Shown here one piece after another: positions 49,739 through 57,887 of a stretch of DNA of 64,000 bases. The notes below the pieces were generated by a model, which had not been told where the DNA came from, made no database searches, and worked only from the letters and a program-made list of their open reading frames with translations. Position numbers and translations under genes: made by a program. Within the stretch, counting starts at the first letter, position 1, and every line of letters begins with the position of its first letter. The stretch comes from Archangium gephyra (GTDB taxonomy: Bacteria; Myxococcota; Myxococcia; Myxococcales; Myxococcaceae): the NCBI RefSeq assembly GCF_001027285.1, contig NZ_CP011509.1, forward strand, positions 7,216,501-7,280,500, in the 5' to 3' direction.

Positions 49739-50773
49739 ATGAATCCGAAGCGAGGCTTTGCCAGCGACAACAACGCGGGGATCCACCCGACGATCCTCGA
49801 GGCCATTGCCAGGGCCAACGTGGGCCACGCCCTGGCCTACGGGAGCGATCCGTGGACCGAGCGCGCGGTGGCGAGATTCCGCGAGCACCTGGGCTCGCAC
49901 GTGGACGTGCACTTCGTCTTCAACGGCACCGGCGCCAACGTGCTGGGCCTGAGCGCGCTCCTGAAGCCGTACCACGCCATCCTCTGCTCCGAGTCCGCGC
50001 ACATCAACGTGGACGAGTGTGGCGCCCCGGAGAAGGCCACGGGCTGCAAGCTCGTGGACATCCCCACCCCGGACGGCAAGCTGACCCCGGCGCTGGTGGA
50101 GCCGCGCATCCGCGGCCTGGGGGATCAACACCACGTGCAGCCCCGCGTCATCTCCATCTCCCAGTCCACGGAGATGGGCACCGTCTACACGCCCGAGGAG
50201 ATCCGCGCGCTCGCGGACCTGGCGCACCGCCATGGCATGTACCTGCACATGGACGGCGCCCGCATCTCCAACGCCGCCGCCGCGCTCGGCGTCCCGCTGC
50301 GCGCCATCACCACCGACTGCGGTGTGGACGTCCTCTCGTTCGGCGGCACCAAGATCGGCCTGATGATGGGCGAGGCCGTGGTCGTCTTCGATCCCAAGCT
50401 GGCGCCGGACTTCCGCTTCCTGCGCAAGCAGGGCATGCAGCTCTCCTCCAAGATGCGCTTCGTGGCCGCCCAGTTCGAGGCGCTCCTCACCGATGACCTC
50501 TGGCTGAAGAGCGCGCGCCACGCCAACGCCATGGCGGCGCTGCTCGCCCGGGAGGTCTCCTCGCTTCCCAAGGTGCGCATCACCCGGGCCACCCAGGCCA
50601 ACGGCGTCTTCGCGACCCTGCCCAAGGAGCTCATCCCCCGCATGCAGGAGCACGCCTTCTTCTACGTCTGGGACGAGTCCACCTCCGAGGTGCGCTGGAT
50701 GACGTCCTTCGACACCACCGAGGAGGACGTGCGCGGCTTCGCCTCCCGGCTGCGCGAGCTCCTCGGCGGCTGA
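49739..50773 (+). CDS. Low-specificity L-threonine aldolase
   Basis: 344 residues. PLP-dependent fold-type I enzyme of the threonine aldolase family. N-terminal FASDNNAGIHP and the active-site loop LSFGGTKIGL with the Schiff-base Lys205. Other family blocks: HINVDECG, LVDIPTPDGKL and MDGARISNAAAALG. It cleaves threonine or allo-threonine to glycine and acetaldehyde. ATG 49739 has AGGAG about 12 bases upstream. It is closely behind the repeat protein and may be co-transcribed, but no functional link is evident. It converges with the sialidase-like gene, 3 bases apart. Confidence 0.92.
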   Translation: MNPKRGFASDNNAGIHPTILEAIARANVGHALAYGSDPWTERAVARFREHLGSHVDVHFVFNGTGANVLGLSALLKPYHAILCSESAHINVDECGAPEKATGCKLVDIPTPDGKLTPALVEPRIRGLGDQHHVQPRVISISQSTEMGTVYTPEEIRALADLAHRHGMYLHMDGARISNAAAALGVPLRAITTDCGVDVLSFGGTKIGLMMGEAVVVFDPKLAPDFRFLRKQGMQLSSKMRFVAAQFEALLTDDLWLKSARHANAMAALLAREVSSLPKVRITRATQANGVFATLPKELIPRMQEHAFFYVWDESTSEVRWMTSFDTTEEDVRGFASRLRELLGG

Positions 50774-50776
50774 AGC

Positions 50777-52027
50777 TCAGGGCCCCAGCACTCCCCGGCG
50801 GTAGAAGCTCTCCCGGTTGCCGGGGAGGTCCTCCTCCCAGAGGACATGCACCTCGGCGGCCTTGCCCGAGGAGATGATGGCGGGCGAGGTGGACTTCCCG
50901 GGGGACTGGCTCAGGTTCTGGATCGGCCCGAAGGTCGTCCCCCGGTCGGCGCTGGAGCGGTAGAAGATGTCGCCTCCGCCCGCGGACCGGTCGCGCCAGA
51001 CGATGCGGACGACGCCACCGGAGGAAGAGAGCGCGTACTGCGACGACTTGCCCGGCGTCTGGCTCAGGTTCCTGGGCGCCTCGAAGGAGCCCCCGCGGTC
51101 CACGCTCCGCGTGAAGAAGATGTCCGTCTGGCCCGCCACCTTCTCCTTCCAGAGGACGTAGACGAACGGGTCACTCACCTTGAACAGCGGATCCACCGAG
51201 GCCACGCCGTTCTGGCTGAGGTTCAGGAGGGGCTCGAAGCTCTCCCCGCGCGTGGTGCTCCGGCGGAAGACGATCTCACTGTCGCACCCGCTGCCCTCCC
51301 GCCAGACGACGAACACGCCCGTCCCCAGGAGCGCGAGACGTGCGTCCTCGGAAGGGGCGCTCCCCTCATCGAGCACCTGCGTGGGCGCGAACGAGCGGCC
51401 CTCGTCCAGGCTCCGGCGCAGGAACACCTGGGAGCCATCGTCCCAGACGGCATGAATGGAGGCGCCGTCCGCCACGAGCTCCAGATCGCCGTCCTTCGCG
51501 TGCTCGCTGAGCGCGATGGGGGGCACGAAGGAGTCGCCGGAGTCGCGGCTGGCCCGCAGGAAGAGGCCGCCCTCCGGACCGCTCCAGGCCACGTAGACAC
51601 TCCCGCCACTGGCGGCGAGGTGGGGCTCCCGGCCGCGCTCGCTCAACACCTGCATGGGGCCGAAGGTCTCCCCGAAGTCGTGGCTCACGCGGAAGCGGAT
51701 GCCCGCCTCGCTCCAGAGGACGTAGACGTTGCCCTCGACCCGGGCCACCTGGACATCCGAGGCCCGCATGGGGTGGCTGCCGCTCAGGTTCTGGGCCACG
51801 CCGAAGCTCAGGCCCCGGTTCGAGCTCTGCCGGAAGTAGACGTCCCCATACCCCGTCCGCATGTCGATCCACGCGGTGAAGACATGGGGGCCCACGAGCG
51901 CCACCGTGGGTTCACGGGACGTGCTCCGGGTCTGGCTGAAGTTGGTGACAGTCTCGAATACGTCTTGAGCGAACGCGGCCAGGGGCACGAGCAGCAGCCC
52001 CCACCACAGTCCCCTGAGCGCCCCCAT
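50777..52027 (-). CDS. Exported sialidase-like (BNR) propeller protein
   Basis: 416 residues. Signal peptide (LWWGLLLVPLAAFAQ). Many Asp-box-like repeats with S-D-G-x-S-F or equivalent: SSNRGLSFG, SHDFGETFG, SRDSGDSFV, SLDEGRSFAP, STTRGESFEP, SVDRGGSFEA, SADRGTTFGP; with strands FRVSHD, FLRASRD and so on between. This is a six- or seven-bladed propeller as in sialidases and BNR lectins. The catalytic Arg triad is not evident. It probably binds glycans or acts on polysaccharides in the periplasm or outside. It is the second propeller protein in the window; the other is at 7025. Confidence 0.7.
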   Translation of the reverse strand: MGALRGLWWGLLLVPLAAFAQDVFETVTNFSQTRSTSREPTVALVGPHVFTAWIDMRTGYGDVYFRQSSNRGLSFGVAQNLSGSHPMRASDVQVARVEGNVYVLWSEAGIRFRVSHDFGETFGPMQVLSERGREPHLAASGGSVYVAWSGPEGGLFLRASRDSGDSFVPPIALSEHAKDGDLELVADGASIHAVWDDGSQVFLRRSLDEGRSFAPTQVLDEGSAPSEDARLALLGTGVFVVWREGSGCDSEIVFRRSTTRGESFEPLLNLSQNGVASVDPLFKVSDPFVYVLWKEKVAGQTDIFFTRSVDRGGSFEAPRNLSQTPGKSSQYALSSSGGVVRIVWRDRSAGGGDIFYRSSADRGTTFGPIQNLSQSPGKSTSPAIISSGKAAEVHVLWEEDLPGNRESFYRRGVLGP

Positions 52028-52162
52028 CGCGTCCCCTCCCCCTCCACCGCCACCTGGGACGGCCAGATGCAACTTCGCTACGGGGGCCGCCAGTCTGAAT
52101 CGCACGGCGGACCATGTAGGCCGTCGAATGCACAACCGGCCCCGGGGTCCGCGCCTGGCGGC

Positions 52163-52534
52163 CTACCAGTAGCGGCGCGGCTGCGCGGGAGGGGCCACCG
52201 GCACGGCCACCGGCTCGATCATGCCGCACTCCAGCAGGCGCTCGATCGCGGCCTTCACCTCTTTCGGACTGGCGCAGTCCTCGAGGTTGCGGGTCACCTC
52301 GGAGATCGTCCGCTCCCCCACCCCGAACTCCACCAGGTAGAGGCCGTCCTCGGAAGACAGGCCGCGAGGCCCGCTCCAATCACCCCGGGCCGCGTCGAAC
52401 TGCGCGCGTCCCGAGCCGCCCCGTGCCTTCTCGACCATGAGGGTGTACGCCGACACGGCCTCGTTGCCCTTCTGGGAGAGCCGGAACTTCTGCCCCCGTC
52501 CGAAGCGAACCTTCTCTCCACTCTCGTCATTCAT
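52163..52534 (-). CDS. Small hypothetical protein downstream of the desaturase
   Basis: 123 residues. A charged start (MNDESGEKVRFGRGQKFRL) leads to a helical region, then YLVEFGVGERTISEVTRNLEDC, a helix-turn-helix-like segment with a following SPKEVKAAIERLLECGMIEPV. The second part could be a winged-helix or PqqD-like fold. Its ATG overlaps the TGA of the desaturase gene by one base (TGATG). Coupling suggests it supports the desaturase, for instance as regulator or partner. No family is firmly recognised. Confidence 0.5.
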   Translation of the reverse strand: MNDESGEKVRFGRGQKFRLSQKGNEAVSAYTLMVEKARGGSGRAQFDAARGDWSGPRGLSSEDGLYLVEFGVGERTISEVTRNLEDCASPKEVKAAIERLLECGMIEPVAVPVAPPAQPRRYW

Positions 52535-53745
52535 CACACGGCCTCCACGGCCAGGGGCTGGCCCATTCGTTTCAGCCAGCGCACGTGGCTCCCCAGGGCC
52601 GCGCGCACGTTGTCCTGGGCGCGGTACCGCACGCCGTGCTCCAGACAGGTCTTCTCGATGATCCGCGAGAGCGCCGGGTAATGCAGGTGGCAGACGCGCG
52701 GGAACAGGTGGTGTACCACCTGGAAGTTGAGTCCGCCCAGGTACCAGCAGAGCAAGCGGTTGCCTCGCGCGAAGTCGACCGTCGTCTCCACCTGATGGAC
52801 GGCCCACTCGCGCGAGAAGTCGCCGCCACCTTCCGGCACCTCGGGGAAGCTCGCCTCCTCCACGCAGTGTGCGAGCTGGAACACACTCGCGAGCGTGAGC
52901 CCGAGGATGAACGACGTCAGCGCGTGGCAGAGCACGACCTTCCACACGGGATGGAAGAAGGCGGGCAACACCAGGGCCCAGCCGAAGAAGAACACCTTCC
53001 CGATGAGGACCTCGGCCAGCTTGCGTCCGGTGGGACGGGGCATCTTCTGCAGCCCGACCTTGCCGCTGAGCACGTCCTTGAAGTCATCGACGAACTGCCA
53101 CTTCACCGCGAGCAGCCCGTAGAGCATCCAGATGTAGAGGTGCTGGAAGCGATGGGCCCGCCGCAGCGGCTGGCTCGGAGCGACCCGGCAGAAGGGCTGG
53201 ATGTTGATGTCCGCATCGAGCCCGGCCACGTTGGGATGGCTGTGGTGGAAGATGTTGTGCTTCCAGCTCCACACGTAGGAGGAGGCGCCGAGCACATCGA
53301 GCGTCAGGGCGAGCAGCCGGTTGATCGACCGCCGCTCCGAATAGCCCCCATGGTTCGCATCATGCTGGACGCTGAAGCCGATCCCCGCCATCGCCAGCCC
53401 GAGCGACACGCACCCGAGGAGCGCGCTCCCCACACCGTCCGCCACGAAGACGAGGAAGGCATACGAGGCCGCGAACCAGCCGAGCAGCGCCACCGTCTTG
53501 GCGTACATGCCCGGGAGATCGCGCGCCGGACGCCCACTGTCCTTGAAGTACCGCTCTACCTGCGTCTTGAGAGCCTGGTGAAAGGGTCCCGCCTCCGGAA
53601 ACTTCGCCTTCGTCGCCTGCGCCAACGTCCACCTGCTCTCGGGCCCCCGATGGGTCTCAGGTCCAGGCGGAGTGAATCCCCACACGGCCCTACCCCAGCT
53701 CGGCAGCCACCCTTCGTAACACGCTCGGACCCGTACGGGTGACAT
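52534..53745 (-). CDS. Fatty acid desaturase (front-end type)
   Basis: 403 residues from ATG 53745; the start is uncertain and the conserved region begins near KFPEAGPFHQ, about residue 47. Four membrane helices and three histidine boxes: HDANHGG (H-x3-H), HNIFHHSHPN (H-x3-HH) and QVVHHLFP, in which Gln replaces the first histidine. The Gln variant is the signature of front-end desaturases of the delta-5/delta-6 or linoleoyl-CoA desaturase group, which make polyunsaturated lipids. No cytochrome b5 domain is fused. The gene is translationally coupled to the small gene at 52163. Base composition is usual. Confidence 0.85.
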   Translation of the reverse strand: MSPVRVRACYEGWLPSWGRAVWGFTPPGPETHRGPESRWTLAQATKAKFPEAGPFHQALKTQVERYFKDSGRPARDLPGMYAKTVALLGWFAASYAFLVFVADGVGSALLGCVSLGLAMAGIGFSVQHDANHGGYSERRSINRLLALTLDVLGASSYVWSWKHNIFHHSHPNVAGLDADINIQPFCRVAPSQPLRRAHRFQHLYIWMLYGLLAVKWQFVDDFKDVLSGKVGLQKMPRPTGRKLAEVLIGKVFFFGWALVLPAFFHPVWKVVLCHALTSFILGLTLASVFQLAHCVEEASFPEVPEGGGDFSREWAVHQVETTVDFARGNRLLCWYLGGLNFQVVHHLFPRVCHLHYPALSRIIEKTCLEHGVRYRAQDNVRAALGSHVRWLKRMGQPLAVEAV

Positions 53746-55189
53746 GAGAATCCCGGAGCGTCCGATCCCCTGCTGAACCACCTCGGTCAGCACGGGCAGG
53801 AGGTGCAGACGTCCGCTCCGCAATCATTCCGGCGAACGGCCGTAGGACGGGATGCGCCGCGCCGAGCGGCCGCTCTCCCGGAGTCCACACACCATGTCCA
53901 GGTCCCTCCTGTCCGCCGTGACCGTCCTCACCCTGCTCGCCATGCCCGCCGCCGCCCTCGCGGGCGATGACGCCAAGAAGGACGCGAAGGGCAAGGACGC
54001 GAAGTGCTCCATCAGCGTCAAGAAGGGGGACCTGGTCTCCCAGGGCAAGGACCTCGTCGTCGATGGCAAGAACGCGGTCCGGGACGCGGTGGCCATTGAT
54101 GGCGACGTGGTGGTGCGCGCGGGCGCCACGGTGAACGACGTGGTGTCCATCCGCGGCAAGGTGACGGTGGAGGCCGGCGCCCGCGTCTCCGGGGACGTCT
54201 CCGCCATCAACGGGAACGTCCACCTGCAGAAGGGCGCCACTGTCGCGGGGGATGTGAACGCCATCGGCGGACAGATTCAGACCGACGAGGGGGCCTCCAT
54301 CGCCGGTGAGAAGAACCAGCTCTCCATCACCATCAACGGAGAGGAGTTCTTCCAGAAGATCATCGGAGCGGCCCTCAGCGGCGCGATCAAGGGCGACTGC
54401 GAGCTGCGCTTCACGGAGGAGTGACGGCCCGCTCCTTCTCGGGGGCGTCCCGCCCTCGACACCGGTGAGCGGCATCAGCGTGGCCCGGAGCGCGAGGATC
54501 TGCTCCCGCGCCATCTGCTTGAGCCGCTCCAGGTCCGCGAGCGTCATGCCCTTGGTGGAGATGGGCGTGCCCACCGTCACCAGGGCGCGCGAGGTGGCGA
54601 AGCGCCACGAGTGCTTGGGCAGGGCGCGGCGCGTGCCACTCACCGCCATGGGCAGCACGTCGGCACCCGTCTCGATGGCCAGCCGGAAGGCGCCGTCCTT
54701 GAAGGGCAGCAGATCATCCGTCTTCGAGCGCGTGCCCTCGGGGAAGATCATCACCGGCATGCCCTTGTCCAGCCAGCGGGCGCAGATGGCCATGGCCGCC
54801 TGAGCCGAGTCCTTCTCGCCGCGGCGCACGGGGATGTCCCCGGCCAGCCACATGCTCCAGCCCACGAAGGGAATCTTGAAGAGCGAGGCCTTGCCCAGCC
54901 ATTTCATCTCCCACGGAAGCAAGGAGATGATGAACGGGTCCGCGTTGGACTCGTGGTTGCTCACCACCACGGTGCGGGGCGCGGGGGGCACCGGCTTGCC
55001 GTGAATGGCGAACTTCCAGAAGGGGTTGAGCTTCGCCGCGGTGACGCCGATGAGCCGGAAGGCCCGGCCGGTGATCACCTTGCGCTTGTCGAAGGGCCAG
55101 GTCACGACCATGGGGGCCTGCAGGCAGAAGCCCACCAGGGCCACCAGGCCGGTTTCCAGCCACGCATAGATGGAGAGCAGAGCGTTCAT
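53690..55189 (-). CDS. 1-acylglycerol-3-phosphate acyltransferase, probably frameshifted near its end
   Basis: The open frame is 499 codons, but only the first 250 resemble a PlsC acyltransferase: VVSNHESNADPFII (HX4D-like, here H-x4-D), FVGWSMWLAGDIPV, FPEGTRSK and a C-terminal ADLERLKQMA. After GTP the frame runs on through the opposite strand of the bactofilin-like gene and into the desaturase start. One added C in the run of five G/C bases at 54441-54445 gives PPEKERAVTPP and a stop at 54411, a normal 260-residue end. Either a real deletion or a sequencing error has removed the stop. It follows exonuclease III by 18 bases. It acylates lysophosphatidic acid at the inner membrane. Confidence 0.75.
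   Translation of the reverse strand: MNALLSIYAWLETGLVALVGFCLQAPMVVTWPFDKRKVITGRAFRLIGVTAAKLNPFWKFAIHGKPVPPAPRTVVVSNHESNADPFIISLLPWEMKWLGKASLFKIPFVGWSMWLAGDIPVRRGEKDSAQAAMAICARWLDKGMPVMIFPEGTRSKTDDLLPFKDGAFRLAIETGADVLPMAVSGTRRALPKHSWRFATSRALVTVGTPISTKGMTLADLERLKQMAREQILALRATLMPLTGVEGGTPPRRSGPSLLREAQLAVALDRAAEGRSDDLLEELLSVDGDGELVLLTGDGGPLVGLNLSADGVHIPRDSGALLQVDVPVDGGDVPGDAGAGLHRHLAADGHHVVHRGARAHHHVAINGHRVPDRVLAIDDEVLALGDQVPLLDADGALRVLALRVLLGVIAREGGGGHGEQGEDGHGGQEGPGHGVWTPGERPLGAAHPVLRPFAGMIAERTSAPPARADRGGSAGDRTLRDSHVTRTGPSVLRRVAAELG
53894..54424 (+). CDS. Exported bactofilin-like (polymer-forming) protein
   Basis: 176 residues. Signal peptide: LLSAVTVLTLLAMPAAALAG. The charged start (DDAKKDAKGKDAKC) leads to a right-handed beta-helix with repeats of about 18 residues: AVAIDGDVVVRAGATVNDVVSIRGKV-type sequence in runs, then ARVSGDVSAINGNVHLQ and GDVNAIGGQIQ. 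These resemble bactofilin core turns, but bactofilins are cytoplasmic and this is exported. ATG 53894 lacks a strong SD. Its 3' end overlaps the convergent acyltransferase by 14 bases if the acyltransferase frame is restored. Possibly a periplasmic scaffold related to the STN protein at 36916. Confidence 0.65.
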   Translation: MSRSLLSAVTVLTLLAMPAAALAGDDAKKDAKGKDAKCSISVKKGDLVSQGKDLVVDGKNAVRDAVAIDGDVVVRAGATVNDVVSIRGKVTVEAGARVSGDVSAINGNVHLQKGATVAGDVNAIGGQIQTDEGASIAGEKNQLSITINGEEFFQKIIGAALSGAIKGDCELRFTEE

Positions 55190-55207
55190 GAAGTGCCTCC
55201 CGGCCTA

Positions 55208-55996
55208 TCAGCGGCGGACCTTCGGGTCCAGATCCACGCTCACCGGGCAGTGGTCCGAGCCCAGGATGTGGCAGTGGATGGCCGCCCGCTTCACATAGGG
55301 CATGGCCCCGGGCGAGGCCAGCACGTAGTCCAGGCGCCAGCCCACGTTGCGCTCGCGCACGCCAAAGCGCTGGCTCCACCAACTGTAGTGCCCCGAGCCC
55401 TTCTCGAAGTGGCGGAAGGTGTCCACCCAGCCGGCGCGGATCCACCGGTCCAGCTCCTCACGCTCCTCGGGGCGGAAGCCGCTCGTCTCCCGGTTGTCCT
55501 TGGGGCGGGCCAGGTCGATCTCCTGGTGCGCGGTGTTGAAGTCCCCCATCACCAGGATGCGCTCGCCGTCGCGCAGGCCCTTCTCCAGCCGCGCGAAGAG
55601 CCGCTTGTAGAAGGCCAGCTTGAAGGGGATGCGGCTGTTGTCCCGCTCCTTCCCGTTCCCGTTGGGGAAGTAGCAGTTGACCACCGTGAGGAGCCCGATA
55701 CGGGCCACCTGGAGCCGGCCCTCGGCGTCCATCTCCTTCACGCCCAGCACCGTCTCCACGTCATCCAGCCCCTTGCGCGCGAAGAGGCCCACGCCGCTGT
55801 AGCCGGGGCGCTCCGCGGCGACGAAGTGGGTGGTGCGCCAGCCCTTGGGCGCACGCACCTCCTCGGGCAGCTGCTCCGCGCGGGCGCGCACCTCCTGCAC
55901 GCCCACCACGTCGGCCTTCTCGGCCACCAGCCAGTCCAGGAAGCCCTTCTTGTGGGCCGACCTCAGCCCGTTCACGTTCCAGGAGACGATGCGCAC
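55208..55996 (-). CDS. xthA: Exodeoxyribonuclease III (AP endonuclease)
   Basis: 262 residues. EEP-fold nuclease with the exonuclease III motifs: WNVNGLR (6-12), VVGVQEVRA with metal-binding Glu, GYSGVGLF, MGDFNTAHQEIDL, the Arg-rich DYVLASP region and C-terminal SDHCPV with catalytic His. Size and motifs match E. coli XthA (268 residues). It repairs abasic sites and degrades 3' ends of duplex DNA. Start is GTG 55996. The acyltransferase gene follows 18 bases later on the same strand. Confidence 0.92.
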   Translation of the reverse strand: MRIVSWNVNGLRSAHKKGFLDWLVAEKADVVGVQEVRARAEQLPEEVRAPKGWRTTHFVAAERPGYSGVGLFARKGLDDVETVLGVKEMDAEGRLQVARIGLLTVVNCYFPNGNGKERDNSRIPFKLAFYKRLFARLEKGLRDGERILVMGDFNTAHQEIDLARPKDNRETSGFRPEEREELDRWIRAGWVDTFRHFEKGSGHYSWWSQRFGVRERNVGWRLDYVLASPGAMPYVKRAAIHCHILGSDHCPVSVDLDPKVRR

Positions 55997-56196
55997 ACCC
56001 GTTCATTGCCCGAGCGGCGCGCGCTTTTCCAGCCCTTCCCTGTGTCTCCCCGCTCCCCCTGGGAGCGAGCGGGGAATCAAGGAGCTGCGGAGAGCCGGTC
56101 CCACCATGGCTGCTCACCACGAACCAGCCCAACCCATCACGTCCGGGGCTTCCACTCACCTCCCTGGTAGCTTCCAAGGTTTTTGGAGGCCGCGAG

Positions 56197-57867
56197 ATGC
56201 CCGAGGGGAATGCTGGACAGGCATGGGAGGAGGTTCCCGGACCCCGTTTCGCTCCGGGGACGGAGGTGGCGGGTTTCACCCTCGAGGGGACGATCGCCTC
56301 TGGCAGTTTCGGCACGGTGTACCGCGCGAGGCGGAGCGGACGGCCCTACGCCATCAAGCTGGTGCTCATCAACCCGCGAGGCGACCGGGAGGCAGCCGCA
56401 TTGCGTCTGATGCGGCATCCCAACGTGGTGTCCTTCCACGGGTATGGCCTCTGGCCCGAGGAGGAGCCACGCTTCCTTGTCCTGGCCCTGGAGCTCGTCG
56501 AGGGCCTCACGCTCGACGCCTGGGCAGCTCGGGAGAATCCCTCCGCGCTCGAGCTGGTGATGCGGGTGTTGCTGCCTTTCGCGCTCACCCTGGCGGACGT
56601 GCATGCCTCGGGCGTGGTGCACCGGGACATCAAGGAAGCCAACATCGTCATGCGCGAGGCGGACGGCCAACCGGTGCTGGTGGACTTCGGCGCGGCGGGC
56701 CTCAAGGAGGGGGCGCTCCGTCTGACCCTGCGGCTGCCGCCGGGCACCGCGGAGTACCGCAGCCCCGACGCGTTGCGCTTCGCCCGGCAGTGGGAGGGCG
56801 AGCCCTACCCCTTCTCACCGGGAGATGACCTGTGGGCCCTGGGCGTCGTCCTCTACGTCCTGCTGACACGCACGCTTCCATTCGGAGACCGGAGCAACCC
56901 GGGGTTGAACCGGGCCATCCTCGAAGAGACGCCGCCGGCCCCGCATGAGCTCAACCCGCGCGTGCCCCTGGCCTTGAGCGACTTGTGCATGGGGATGCTG
57001 GAGAAGGAGCTCGAGGATCGCTACCCGGATGCGAAGGCGCTCGCGGAGGACCTGGTTGAGCAGTGCACCCAGGCGGACGCCTCCTGGCGCGTGCCGCTGT
57101 TCCCTGGCACCAAGCAAGACAAGAGCCCTGCTTCCACTCCAGCTCTGCCCGGCCGTCGGCTTCCTGGATGGTGGGCTGCCGGACTTGCCCTCGGCGCGGT
57201 CCTCCTGTTGTGCGTCCCCTGGGGTACCCCACGCACGGCGTCATCTCCCTCCCCCGCGACGCCACCGGGCACATCTGGCCGAGAAGTCGTGGCCCCTGCC
57301 ACGACGGTGGAAGGTGCGTCTGGCGCGGCACTCCCGCCCGCGCCCGTCGCCGCCGCGACGAACAGCGAGGAGCCTTCGATGAAGAAGTCCAAGACGATCC
57401 GAACCCTGGTGGCCGCCGGCTGTGTTGCCAGCTCCGGATGCGTGAGCGGGCCGAGCCCGCGTCCCCCGCCCCCCCCAGCGCAGTGCCCGCCTGGAGCTGA
57501 CGCAACGCACTCGCGCTTCGGCCTTCCTTCCTGGGACGCCCACGGCGTGAGCCTGATCCCTGTTCACGAGCGCCCCAGGGTAGTGCCCGTGCGCGACGGG
57601 CAAGCGGTTCGCGGCGAGATCCTCGGCGCCTGGCAAAAGCTCCCCGATGGGACGAGCTTCGACGGCCACCTCTACCTGGGGGACGAGCGTGTCTATGGCC
57701 GTTTCACCGCCGCCCACCTCCCCAGTGGCGAGACCGTGCCGGTGTGCCTGGAGGTGATGACCATCGGACAAACCGCTCGCGGCAGGCCGGTTGAGCCCGG
57801 CACTACGAGCACTCAGGCGCTCATCGTTTCTTCTTTGAGCGTCCAGGCCGTACAGCGTTTCAAGTAG
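56197..57867 (+). CDS. Membrane Ser/Thr protein kinase, with an internal lipoprotein-like segment
   Basis: 556 residues. Kinase domain about residues 27-290: glycine loop IASGSFGTVY, AIK, HRDIKEAN, DFGAAG, and the end of the catalytic domain at DRYPDA. A membrane helix follows (about 325-345, WWAAGLALGAVLLLCVPW), then a Pro/Thr/Ala linker to about 394. The final 162 residues begin with MKKSKTIRTLVAAGCVASSGC, which is a full lipoprotein signal with a lipobox in the middle of the protein; either a second start is used at 57379 or a fused gene. It resembles myxobacterial kinases linked to DUF2381 genes. The next gene is 20 bases away. Confidence 0.85.
   Translation: MPEGNAGQAWEEVPGPRFAPGTEVAGFTLEGTIASGSFGTVYRARRSGRPYAIKLVLINPRGDREAAALRLMRHPNVVSFHGYGLWPEEEPRFLVLALELVEGLTLDAWAARENPSALELVMRVLLPFALTLADVHASGVVHRDIKEANIVMREADGQPVLVDFGAAGLKEGALRLTLRLPPGTAEYRSPDALRFARQWEGEPYPFSPGDDLWALGVVLYVLLTRTLPFGDRSNPGLNRAILEETPPAPHELNPRVPLALSDLCMGMLEKELEDRYPDAKALAEDLVEQCTQADASWRVPLFPGTKQDKSPASTPALPGRRLPGWWAAGLALGAVLLLCVPWGTPRTASSPSPATPPGTSGREVVAPATTVEGASGAALPPAPVAAATNSEEPSMKKSKTIRTLVAAGCVASSGCVSGPSPRPPPPPAQCPPGADATHSRFGLPSWDAHGVSLIPVHERPRVVPVRDGQAVRGEILGAWQKLPDGTSFDGHLYLGDERVYGRFTAAHLPSGETVPVCLEVMTIGQTARGRPVEPGTTSTQALIVSSLSVQAVQRFK
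57379..57867 (+). CDS. Possible internal in-frame gene: lipoprotein (162 residues)
   Basis: In-frame ATG at 57379 inside the kinase frame, preceded by GAGGAG 7 bases upstream (AGCGAGGAGCCTTCG). The product would be MKKSKTIRTLVAAGCVASSGC then a Pro-rich stretch and a compact domain with FGLPSWDAHGVSLIPVHERP. The signal and lipobox are complete, which is unusual in the middle of a kinase. I prefer it as an independent start used in addition to, or instead of, the fusion. It shares the kinase stop. Confidence 0.4.
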   Translation: MKKSKTIRTLVAAGCVASSGCVSGPSPRPPPPPAQCPPGADATHSRFGLPSWDAHGVSLIPVHERPRVVPVRDGQAVRGEILGAWQKLPDGTSFDGHLYLGDERVYGRFTAAHLPSGETVPVCLEVMTIGQTARGRPVEPGTTSTQALIVSSLSVQAVQRFK

Positions 57868-57887
57868 CTCAGTTCCAGAGGCAGCCA

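Noticed and set aside
53894-54424. Treating the bactofilin-like gene as spurious because an acyltransferase frame covers it on the other strand
   Set aside because: It has a signal peptide and regular beta-helix repeats, while the acyltransferase reading there is low-complexity His/Gly/Val sequence with no motif and is explained by a lost stop codon.
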